In this document: piece by piece, positions 21,980 to 28,358 of the stretch
How the letters are laid out: every line of letters begins with the position of its first letter
Numbering within the stretch: position 1 is the stretch's first letter
NCBI GenBank assembly: GCA_036635835.1
Contig: JAVWPP010000012.1
Location: 1 to 28,358, forward strand
Length of the DNA stretch: 28,358 bases
Direction of reading: 5' to 3'
DNA from: JAVWPP01 sp036635835
Lineage (GTDB): Bacteria; Bacillota; Clostridia; TANB77; CAG-465
Notes under the pieces: generated by a model
Database searches by the model: none
Told to the model about the DNA's origin: nothing
The model's input: the letters and a program-made list of their open reading frames with translations, nothing else
Made by a program: the position numbers and the translations under genes

Positions 21980-23260
21980 ATGGAAAATGATGAAGAAAAA
22001 GTAGAGAAAAAAATATCTAAAAGACGTAGGTCTGGAGCGCAGACTATAGAAGAAAAAAAAGTTAGTGTTCCTAATAAAGAAGAAAAAGCTCATGCTAATG
22101 AGCCATCTAAATCTACAGCTAAACCAGCTGCAGATAAAATAAAAACAGAATCTATGCCTTCTAAAAAAGCTGCAAACATGCAAGCAAATAATTTAGATTC
22201 ACCTAACGTTGTAAATCCAAATTCTAAAAAAACTAGCGTGGATAAAAAGAAGAAAAAAAATAAAAAACCGTTAACAAAAAAAGCTAAAATACTATTAAGT
22301 ATAACACTTGTAATATACGTAGCTATCTTCGTATCTGTTTGCTTTGCAGGAACTTTTTTAGGTAAAAGGTATGCACAAGTGGATATAGAAAAAATAGATT
22401 CAGAAGACCTTGGAATAGAAAAAAACGTATTCGATGAATCTAATTTAAACATTTCAAAAAACGAATTTAATCAAATAAAAACACTAGCTATATTTGGAAC
22501 AGATAATAGAGCTACAAGTGATGAAAATTCAAGAAGTGATGTTAATATGGTAGTATCAATTAACCCTACAACAAAATCTTTAAAAATGATAAGTGTTCCT
22601 AGAGATACACATGTACAAATAAACGGAAGCAAAGACAAAATGGCACATGCATATTTTTATGGCGGACCACAACTTGCAGTAAAAACTTTAAACCAAAACT
22701 TTGGACTTAATATTACAGAATACGTAACAATAGATTTTTATGGTGTCATAAATGCAATAAATAAAATAGGCGGAGTTGAATTAGATATAACAGAAGCAGA
22801 AAGAAATTATATAAATAAATGGACAGAAGAATCATACGGTTTCTCAGGTAGAAAATATGAAGCATTAACTACCTCAGGTCCTAAAACTTTATTAAACGGA
22901 GAGCAAACATTAGCTCATGCTAGAAATAGAAGTATAGGAAATGATTTTACTAGAGCAGAAAGACAAAGAAGTGTATTTACAGCAATTCTAAATAAGCTTT
23001 CTACTAAGTCACTTTCAGAAGTTATGGACCTAGTAGACTTAATGTTACAAGAAGTAAAAACAAATATTAACGTTATAGAATATACTAAATATATACCAGA
23101 ATTATTCGCTGCTAAAGATCAATATTTAGCGAACATTATTTCAAGACAAATACCTGCAACAGAAGATTTACATTTTGAAACTATCAACGGTTTATCTTGC
23201 GTTGTTACAGATCTAAATGCACAAAAAGTTATATTTAGAGATTGTATATTTAATAAATAA
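21980..23260 (+). CDS. LytR-CpsA-Psr (LCP) family glycopolymer transferase
   Basis: LCP enzymes attach teichoic-acid-like or capsular polymers from lipid carriers to peptidoglycan. The 426-residue protein has a long basic, Lys/Ala/Ser-rich cytoplasmic N-terminus (1-103), one helix (104-126) and an extracellular LCP domain (about 166-345). The domain shows FGTDNR, SRSDVNMVVSINP, KMISVPRDTHV with the key Arg208-Asp209, the TIDFYGVINAINKIGGVELDI block, and LAHARNR...DFTRAERQR. The N-terminal extension is much longer than usual, about 20-40 residues being common, and has strongly basic KKKKKNKK clusters. GGAG precedes the ATG. The upstream region holds only weak promoter elements (for example an extended -10 TGTTAAAAT near 21935). 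It ends in a perfect bidirectional terminator. Confidence 0.94.
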   Translation: MENDEEKVEKKISKRRRSGAQTIEEKKVSVPNKEEKAHANEPSKSTAKPAADKIKTESMPSKKAANMQANNLDSPNVVNPNSKKTSVDKKKKKNKKPLTKKAKILLSITLVIYVAIFVSVCFAGTFLGKRYAQVDIEKIDSEDLGIEKNVFDESNLNISKNEFNQIKTLAIFGTDNRATSDENSRSDVNMVVSINPTTKSLKMISVPRDTHVQINGSKDKMAHAYFYGGPQLAVKTLNQNFGLNITEYVTIDFYGVINAINKIGGVELDITEAERNYINKWTEESYGFSGRKYEALTTSGPKTLLNGEQTLAHARNRSIGNDFTRAERQRSVFTAILNKLSTKSLSEVMDLVDLMLQEVKTNINVIEYTKYIPELFAAKDQYLANIISRQIPATEDLHFETINGLSCVVTDLNAQKVIFRDCIFNK

Positions 23261-23266
23261 TAATAC

Positions 23267-23300
23267 AAAAACAGAGTAGGAATTTCTACTCTGTTTTTCA
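23267..23300. terminator. bidirectional terminator between LCP and DUF2971 genes
   Basis: A 13-bp perfect stem (23267-23279 with 23286-23298), loop of 6, with A-tract and T-tract flanks. Confidence 0.92.
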
Positions 23301-23302
23301 TT

Positions 23303-24208
23303 TTATATTATTTTAAATGGTATTGATGAATGCTCTATTTTTATATTTTTCACATCATATTCTCTATCCATAAGTAAGTTTTTTATAACCTCTTTTGTAG
23401 ACTCATGATCTACTCCTGGCCCACATATTATTTCCGCAAGAGGAAGCTTATTATTAAATGGAATATCTAAATTATTAGGCGAAAAATTAAACTCTTTGTA
23501 GTCCACTATTCTATTAGATCTTGCCCTGTATTTTGTTTCAATTGTTGTATGCGGATTTTTTTCATCACAGTACATTGCTCTCCACTCTCTTTCTTCTTCG
23601 AAAGCAGCGTCTTTAAAATATGCAGTATTTTGATCTATTTCCCAATCCGTAAGTCTAGCTATTTTCTTTAACTCTTTTTCATCTACTATGTTTTTTTCTT
23701 TTGCATATATTATTGCATCTTCTAAATATTTATTTATTATTCTAGTTTGAGTATTTAAATTATATATAACTTTCTTTATATGTATTTCATTATACGGAGG
23801 CTTTCTAAATACTCTGTTTAATTTATTTGAATCTAACCCAACTGAAAATCCAAGTCCGCTTTTTCCATAGCCTCTCCACTGACTAAGTAAATTTCCTTTT
23901 TCACAAAAGCAAGTTATATATATACGTTTCTTTTCTACGCCATTTAAAGCTAAACATTCCTCATATATTTTTTTACTTATTTCATCTTTTGCTATGTCTA
24001 TATTTTTAATTAAAATACTTCTTGCAAGTCTTCTTCCATATACTATTTCTGAACTGTCATTTAGAAAAGGAAAACTACTTGCCCATATATTATTTGAATT
24101 TATTATTCCAAGCAAACCTTCAACTGCGGTATAATGATATAGGATTCCATTATATAATTCAATCTCTTTTTTCTCTTCTTCACTTTTCCATATTATATCT
24201 TTATTCAT
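23303..24208 (-). CDS. DUF2971 family protein
   Basis: A 301-residue protein that matches the DUF2971 pattern: YHYTAVEGLLGIINSNNIW near the N-terminus, then FPFLNDSSEIVYG, a mid-protein CFCEKGNLLSQWRGYGKSGLGFSVGL block, and EEEREWRAMY later. The molecular function of DUF2971 is not established to my knowledge. The H-Y-T...L-G-I-I-N-S-x-x-I-W-A-S opening recalls the NAD-binding start of ADP-ribosyltransferase folds, which is inference only. No signal peptide or membrane helix. The ATG at 24208 is 7 bases from AAGGAGG; a TTG at 24214 is in frame but too close. It is monocistronic, convergent with the LCP gene and behind the mini membrane-protein unit. DUF2971 genes are patchily distributed and sometimes occur in accessory or defence regions. 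Confidence 0.85.
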   Translation of the reverse strand: MNKDIIWKSEEEKKEIELYNGILYHYTAVEGLLGIINSNNIWASSFPFLNDSSEIVYGRRLARSILIKNIDIAKDEISKKIYEECLALNGVEKKRIYITCFCEKGNLLSQWRGYGKSGLGFSVGLDSNKLNRVFRKPPYNEIHIKKVIYNLNTQTRIINKYLEDAIIYAKEKNIVDEKELKKIARLTDWEIDQNTAYFKDAAFEEEREWRAMYCDEKNPHTTIETKYRARSNRIVDYKEFNFSPNNLDIPFNNKLPLAEIICGPGVDHESTKEVIKNLLMDREYDVKNIKIEHSSIPFKII

Positions 24209-24252
24209 ATCCAAGCCTCCTTATTTATTTTAATTATATCTTCTATTAAAGC

Positions 24253-24282
24253 AAAAAGCAAGCCAGCAAAATTTGCTGACTT
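24253..24282 (-). terminator. probable terminator of the mini membrane-protein unit
   Basis: An approximately 10-bp hairpin at 24260-24282 (GTCAGC with GCTGGC in RNA sense, one G-U pair), followed after a few bases by TTTTT on the minus strand. Confidence 0.55.
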
Positions 24283-24308
24283 TCTTTATTTATTATACTA
24301 TTTTTTAT

Positions 24309-24509
24309 TTAATTTAAAAGAAAAATTGATATTACAAATGCAATTAATAATAGTAATATAATTAAATATATACCTATATTTTTACCAGTTGCAGGTTTAG
24401 AACTATTAAAACTCATAATATACTTTCTATCTTCTTGTTTTTTTAAATTTCTATTATTTTTAATGTCCCTATTTCTTTTTGCTATCTTTTTCTTTTTAGA
24501 ATTTTTCAT
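24309..24509 (-). CDS. 66-aa basic tail-anchored membrane protein
   Basis: The first 30 residues are mostly Lys, Arg and Asn (KKKKIAKRNR, NRNLKKQEDRK), then a short polar linker and one C-terminal helix (about 46-64, IGIYLIILLLLIAFVISIF). Predicted topology is basic tail inside and helix in the membrane. AAAGGGG precedes the ATG. It follows the 87-residue protein gene by 13 bases in the same unit. No family is recognised. The highly basic soluble end could bind RNA, the ribosome or acidic lipids; this is inferred from composition. Confidence 0.72.
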   Translation of the reverse strand: MKNSKKKKIAKRNRDIKNNRNLKKQEDRKYIMSFNSSKPATGKNIGIYLIILLLLIAFVISIFLLN

Positions 24510-24522
24510 ATTAAAAACCCCT

Positions 24523-24786
24523 TTATTTATTATTTAGAAATTTTAAAATTTGAGATATTATTATATATCCTGATGCTAAAACAGCAACTAGTATAACTAA
24601 CGCAATAACAGCAAAGAAAGCTTGATATGCTATAACCACTAGTGGTATTAGTAAAAATTTAAATAATATTAATGCTATTATAACTCCAAGTACTATTTTA
24701 ATTACAGTTATAATGTTATCGTTTTTTCCTCTATAGCGAGGTCTATGGCTAATATGTCTTCTTCTATTTCTTTTAATTCTTCTCAT
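24523..24786 (-). CDS. 87-aa Arg-rich two-helix membrane protein
   Basis: The N-terminal 22 residues hold nine Arg, two Lys and two His (MRRIKRNRRRHISHRPRYRG), followed by two hydrophobic helices (about 25-50 and 53-78) with little polar loop. By the positive-inside rule the Arg-rich part is cytoplasmic. AAGGAG lies 10 bases before the ATG. It is the first gene of a two-gene unit under a perfect sigma-A promoter. No family is recognised. Confidence 0.74.
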   Translation of the reverse strand: MRRIKRNRRRHISHRPRYRGKNDNIITVIKIVLGVIIALILFKFLLIPLVVIAYQAFFAVIALVILVAVLASGYIIISQILKFLNNK

Positions 24787-24839
24787 CTTTAATGCACTCC
24801 TTAAATAATTATTTTAGGATATTTACAATCTATATTTAT

Positions 24840-24868
24840 ATTATACATCTTTAATATAATTATGTCAA
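24840..24868 (-). promoter_or_regulatory. perfect consensus sigma-A promoter of the mini membrane-protein unit
   Basis: Minus strand TTGACA (24863-24868), 17-bp spacer, TATAAT (24840-24845). It lies immediately after the Spo0E-like gene's terminator. Confidence 0.85.
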
Positions 24869-24869
24869 C

Positions 24870-24891
24870 AAAAAAGCAGTATTTCTACTGC
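24870..24891 (-). terminator. intrinsic terminator of the Spo0E-like gene
   Basis: Minus strand GCAGTA pairs with TACTGC around a GAAA tetraloop, then six T. It lies about 8 bases after the stop. Confidence 0.85.
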
Positions 24892-24898
24892 TCTTTCT

Positions 24899-25081
24899 TT
24901 ATTTTATTCCGTTTATTTGTTTTGTTGCCTCAACAATGTATTTATCTAATTCTATACTTACCTTCATTTTTTCCTCGTATGGAATGTCTTCTAAATAAAT
25001 TTTTTCTAGTTTTTCTCTTAGTTCTAAAACCTTTTGTTTTACGCTTTCGTCACATTTGTTAATATTAATTTTGTCTTCCAT
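24899..25081 (-). CDS. Spo0E-like aspartyl-phosphate phosphatase
   Basis: A 60-residue protein from the ATG at 25081, which follows GAGGAGA. It looks like two helices: VKQKVLELREKLEKIY (14-29), a short turn, then EEKMKVSIELDKYIVEATKQ (36-55). The second helix contains S-I-E-L-D (42-46), a one-residue variant of the SQELD signature of Spo0E-family phosphatases, and the overall length and L-R-x-x-L/S-x-E-L-D-x-x-I spacing fit. Spo0E-type proteins dephosphorylate Spo0A~P and so delay sporulation. Its promoter carries a perfect Spo0A box, consistent with feedback control. The longer in-frame N-terminus is excluded because it overlaps the promoter leader without a ribosome site. Single-domain signatures this short are suggestive rather than proof. 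Confidence 0.75.
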   Translation of the reverse strand: MEDKININKCDESVKQKVLELREKLEKIYLEDIPYEEKMKVSIELDKYIVEATKQINGIK

Positions 25082-25142
25082 ATTACTTCTCCTCATTCTC
25101 TTATATTTTGATATATTTTCACATATTAAATATATTAATTGC

Positions 25143-25171
25143 ATTATACTTATTTTTCTTTGTGTTTACAA
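25143..25171 (-). promoter_or_regulatory. promoter of the Spo0E-like gene
   Basis: Minus strand TTGTAA (25166-25171, weak -35), 17-bp spacer, TATAAT (25143-25148), 62 bases before the start. A weak -35 beside a Spo0A box suits activator control. Confidence 0.72.
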
Positions 25172-25173
25172 CG

Positions 25174-25185
25174 TTTTCGACAAAA
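25174..25185 (-). promoter_or_regulatory. Spo0A box at the Spo0E-like promoter
   Basis: Minus strand TTTTGTCGAAAA, containing the full TTTGTCGAA consensus. It ends 2 bases upstream of the -35, the usual place for a Spo0A-activated sigma-A promoter. Seen directly; binding is inferred. Confidence 0.68.
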
Positions 25186-25545
25186 GTAGACAATTTCTCT
25201 TTAAAATTTATTGTTATATTAAAAAGTAGCGTATATTTTAAATTTTGTCTATTATTTTCTTTTACAATTTATATCCTCATTCTACCACTTTTCTCTTTAG
25301 ATTTCAACCTATTTCATGTTTTTTTTACCATATACCGTTATTTTAAATCATTTATTCTTTTCTATCTATAACTGTTTATATCTTATGCTTCTAATTTGCT
25401 CTAAATCCCTGCTTATTTGCTTTTTCTTGCTTTGCACGTCTAAACATATACCTTGCATATTTATTTGCCTCTACGCTTTTTTAAAACGTATCTAGCTACT
25501 CTTTCTATCTGAAGATACTATAGATTTATGTGGCAGGTTTTAGCC
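25186..25545. other. intergenic region without a supported gene
   Basis: About 360 bases between the Spo0A box and the surface-protein terminator. It is T-rich on the plus strand. A minus-strand ORF of 30 codons (25366-25458, ATG start, AGAGG 9 bases upstream) is the only candidate, with no recognised family and no clear promoter. I see no RNA gene or repeat here. Confidence 0.4.
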
Positions 25546-25594
25546 ATACAAAAAGAGATACATCTAACTATTTAAAGTTTGATATATCTCTTTT
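25546..25594 (-). terminator. intrinsic terminator of the surface-protein gene
   Basis: Minus strand AAAAGAGATATATC pairs with GATGTATCTCTTTT (one G-U) over 14 bp around a 16-base loop, then TTTTT. It lies about 40 bases after the stop at 25633. Confidence 0.8.
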
Positions 25595-25632
25595 CTAATA
25601 TATGTTACTTATTTAAAATCTAGCGTTTATAT

Positions 25633-28358
25633 TTATTTTGTAAACATTACGATTTTTAAATTTTGACCTATACTATATTTAGATAAATTCCAATTTAATA
25701 TTTCTGCGTTTTTATTATATGTTAATATATCTTTAGCAGAAGCAATAGATGCATATCTAGCTACTTCATTTTCTCCATCATATATTACTATATTATGGTT
25801 TTCATCAACTTGTAAATTGATTTCATTTATTGATACATTACCATTTACACTTGTATATTTTATTGGTTTAGTATTATTTGCTACAGAGCTACTTATTGAA
25901 TTAAATGCGTTAATTAAATCGTCACCATTTCCAGATAAGTATGCATCTTGTTTTGTAGTTGCCATATTGCTTAATATAGTTTTTGCACTATCATAATCAT
26001 TATCATTTTGATTTACTGCAAAACCTATTGTATATAATTTAGCACTGTTTTTTATTTCATTTGCACTTCTATATATATCTCTTGGCTTGTTATTTTTATA
26101 ATGTATTGTTGGGTTTCCATCTCCTAAAAATACAACTACGTTTTCGTTATTTGGATATGCTGTTTTTACATTTCCAAGTACTTCATTTGCTTTGTCTAGA
26201 CCTGCTCTAATGTGCGTACCATATCCACTTGTTGCAGCTCCTATATTTATATCATTTATTTCATTTTTTAATGTTTCTTTATTATTCTTAGTTACAGTTT
26301 CACCTATTTGCAAGCAACCAGTGTATGGTATAACTTTGCCTAATAAATATTTTTCATCTTCTGTATTAAATGTTACTAAAGATACTGTTACATCTTTAGT
26401 AGATTCTCCAGAATACACTTTATCTATGAATTTATTTGCTGCGTCTTTTGCAAGTTCAAGCCTTGTTTTAGATTTGTATCCAGCTATTTTATTATTCATA
26501 CTTGAAGATAAGTCCATTACAAGTACTATATTAGTTGCTTTAATAGTTTCAGTTTTAGTTTGCGCTAAAATTGTATCTTCTACTGTATCTTTAACTTCAT
26601 TTCCTTCTGATGCTTTATTAGATATAACTGTTCCTGCAGCTACGCTTGAATCTACAATTACATTAAATTCAAATGTTTGTGTTTCGTTTGATTTAATAGC
26701 TACATTTCCCCAATCTATTTTAGTATTATTTTCTACTAAAATACCGCTATGAGTTATGCTTCCTTCTACAAGTTTAGTGTTTGCTGGTATTTTATCTGAA
26801 AGATTTATATTACCTGCTATACTTCCTGTGTTTGTTGCTACTATTTTATATGCTATTTTATTTCCATCTGTAAGCGTACTTTGTTTTTCTACATTTACAT
26901 TTGCTTTTCCAAAAATATTTGTTGTTTCTGGTTTTTGATCTTGCTCGTTTGGTACTTTAATTGTTGCAATATTTTTAATTATTTCTTCATCTTTAAAGTC
27001 CACTGCTTTAATACTGAATGTTAAATTTACATTTGAGTTTTTAGGAACGTTTACAATTATTCCGTTTGCTAATTGCTCTTTAGTATATTTAACTTCTCCG
27101 ATTTTAATACTATCTTCTACTATTTTTTCTGAAAGCATTTTATCTTCTATTACTACGTTTGTATCTAATGATCCATCGTTAGTAACTGAAATATTATATT
27201 CTACAGTATCTCCTTCTATAACTACAGGTAAATTATTTATTGTTTCAACGTTTTCTCTACCTACTATTTTAGAAGTTTTATTACTTGTTATATGTGCTCT
27301 TGTTACTGTTGTTTCAGTTGATGGTTTAGCATTTACATCTCCTGTTATTACAGCTTCGTTTCTTATTACAGTTTTATCTGCTAAGTCTGAAACTTTTACT
27401 GTAAATTCTACTATAACTTCTTTATTTGCAGGTACAATTACTTGTATACCTTTAGCTAAAGATTCTTGTGATATTATTTGATTTCCTTTTTTGATGTTTC
27501 CAACTAAAACTGTTCCACTTGGAACTGTATCTGCTACATTAACTGTTCCTGATACAAATCCAATATTTTTAAGTTTTATTTTATATGTTATTTCATCTCC
27601 AAAGACTACATTTTGGTTTTCTTTATTTGAAGTTTTTACGCAGTCTATATGTGGAACTACAACTTCGTTTGTTACTGAAGGTCTTAATTCATTTACGCTT
27701 GCTACGTTAGTTATTTTTGTTCCTTCTTTAACTTCTTTTACTTTAACATCAAATTTTAAAACTACTACTCCGCCACTTGCAGGTACGTTTATTATTGTAG
27801 AGTTTTCATTTTGCATTTCAGCTAAAGTAATATTTTTATCATTTAAAGTTATGCTTCCTTCTACAAGCTCTGTACCAGCAGGTACTGTATCTTTTATAAT
27901 TGCAGTTCCTATAGCTGAGCCTGAATTTGTTACTGTTACTTTATATGTTATTATATCTCCTGCTCTAACTTTTCCGTTTGTACTTGAAGTTTTAGTAGCA
28001 GATATTATTGGTTTTACAAAAGTATTTTCTACTTTGTTTGTGTCTTTTCCATCTACGTTTGCTATGTTGCTTATTTTAGATCCGTCTTCCATATCTTCTA
28101 CTTTAGTTGTAAATACAACTTGTGTAATAGATCTTTTTTCTACAGTAAGTTTTGTTCCTTTTGCAAGCTCTTCTCCTGTTATTTTTCTAGATCCGTTTTC
28201 TTCTCTTACATCTACATTTCCAACTAAAACTGTTCCTTCTGGAATTACATCTTTTAATGTAACTTCATCTTTTAAGTCTCCGTCGTTTATTATAGTTATT
28301 GTATATGTTAGAGCATCTCCAAAGCTAACATTTCCTTTATGTTTTACACTTTTAGTAG
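25633..28358 (-). CDS. DUF11-repeat surface protein with C-terminal von Willebrand A domain (5' end outside window)
   Basis: Open from the window edge, with 907 residues visible. Five DUF11-like units of about 120 residues (boundaries near visible residues 1, 112, 233, 353 and 485) each have a G-D-x-I-T-Y-x-I-x-V-T-N-x-G core, a D-x-x-P-x-G-T-x-L-V turn and an I-x-N-x-A-x-V ending. These immunoglobulin-like stalk repeats are common in Gram-positive adhesins. A von Willebrand A domain follows, with the metal site DLSSS, a T in YGTHIRAG and LGDGNP (MIDAS residues, first Asp near visible residue 615). A C-terminal domain of about 95 residues ends LKIVMFTK, with no LPxTG, hydrophobic tail or choline-binding repeats, so it is not wall-anchored by a canonical C-terminal sorting signal. 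The N-terminus, signal peptide, promoter and any earlier domains lie beyond the window. Confidence 0.88.
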   Translation of the reverse strand, partial: TKSVKHKGNVSFGDALTYTITIINDGDLKDEVTLKDVIPEGTVLVGNVDVREENGSRKITGEELAKGTKLTVEKRSITQVVFTTKVEDMEDGSKISNIANVDGKDTNKVENTFVKPIISATKTSSTNGKVRAGDIITYKVTVTNSGSAIGTAIIKDTVPAGTELVEGSITLNDKNITLAEMQNENSTIINVPASGGVVVLKFDVKVKEVKEGTKITNVASVNELRPSVTNEVVVPHIDCVKTSNKENQNVVFGDEITYKIKLKNIGFVSGTVNVADTVPSGTVLVGNIKKGNQIISQESLAKGIQVIVPANKEVIVEFTVKVSDLADKTVIRNEAVITGDVNAKPSTETTVTRAHITSNKTSKIVGRENVETINNLPVVIEGDTVEYNISVTNDGSLDTNVVIEDKMLSEKIVEDSIKIGEVKYTKEQLANGIIVNVPKNSNVNLTFSIKAVDFKDEEIIKNIATIKVPNEQDQKPETTNIFGKANVNVEKQSTLTDGNKIAYKIVATNTGSIAGNINLSDKIPANTKLVEGSITHSGILVENNTKIDWGNVAIKSNETQTFEFNVIVDSSVAAGTVISNKASEGNEVKDTVEDTILAQTKTETIKATNIVLVMDLSSSMNNKIAGYKSKTRLELAKDAANKFIDKVYSGESTKDVTVSLVTFNTEDEKYLLGKVIPYTGCLQIGETVTKNNKETLKNEINDINIGAATSGYGTHIRAGLDKANEVLGNVKTAYPNNENVVVFLGDGNPTIHYKNNKPRDIYRSANEIKNSAKLYTIGFAVNQNDNDYDSAKTILSNMATTKQDAYLSGNGDDLINAFNSISSSVANNTKPIKYTSVNGNVSINEINLQVDENHNIVIYDGENEVARYASIASAKDILTYNKNAEILNWNLSKYSIGQNLKIVMFTK

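Noticed and set aside
25366..25458. 30-codon minus-strand ORF (MQGICLDVQSKKK...) in the intergenic region, with AGAGG 9 bases upstream
   Set aside because: No promoter or family is seen, and an overlapping frame (about 27 codons, GTG start) is equally open; kept only as a note in the intergenic entry.

Overview
This 28.4 kb window is AT-rich DNA from a Gram-positive Firmicute, most likely an endospore-forming member of the Clostridia. The evidence is a standard genetic code with strong purine-rich Shine-Dalgarno sites, many consensus sigma-A promoters with 17-bp spacers, a GatCAB amidotransferase, SpoVG, a SpoVM-like peptide ORF facing rpmB (the arrangement known from Bacillus subtilis), a Spo0E-like ORF, and two sequences matching the Spo0A box. 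I saw no tRNA, rRNA, CRISPR array, insertion sequence or integrase. The window looks like chromosomal backbone with some lineage-specific small genes.

Layout. 1-5.6 kb: an alpha/beta hydrolase, a small zinc-ribbon protein, spoVG with a pentapeptide-repeat tail, pyruvate kinase, ribosomal protein L28, a two-ORF minus-strand unit (50-aa membrane protein plus SpoVM-like peptide), endonuclease III and a second zinc-ribbon protein related to the first. 5.7-10.8 kb: one minus-strand operon gatC-gatA-proS-gatB for indirect tRNA aminoacylation and prolyl-tRNA synthesis. 10.9-15.3 kb: a three-gene ABC-2 exporter operon whose two permeases each carry a very long Lys/Glu-rich coiled-coil insert. 15.3-24.2 kb: an envelope-rich stretch with a cytoplasmic-type amidase followed by a 34-aa membrane peptide, a polytopic membrane protein with a histone-H1-like tail, a kinase-less PASTA protein, NagZ, a sortase-fold protein that has lost its catalytic His and Cys, Maf, an LCP glycopolymer ligase and a DUF2971 protein. 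24.3-25.2 kb: two basic mini membrane proteins and the Spo0E-like gene with a Spo0A box beside its promoter. 25.6 kb to the end: the 3' part of a large DUF11-repeat/von Willebrand A surface protein that runs off the window.

The transcription units are short and well insulated. Nearly every convergent pair shares a hairpin terminator, and several genes have near-consensus promoters. The least conventional items are the SpoVM-like ORF with its membrane-protein partner, the Spo0E-like gene under a perfect 0A box, the pseudo-sortase, the membrane protein with the H1-like tail, and the kinase-less PASTA receptor. All functional statements rest on reading motifs by eye; no database search was run.
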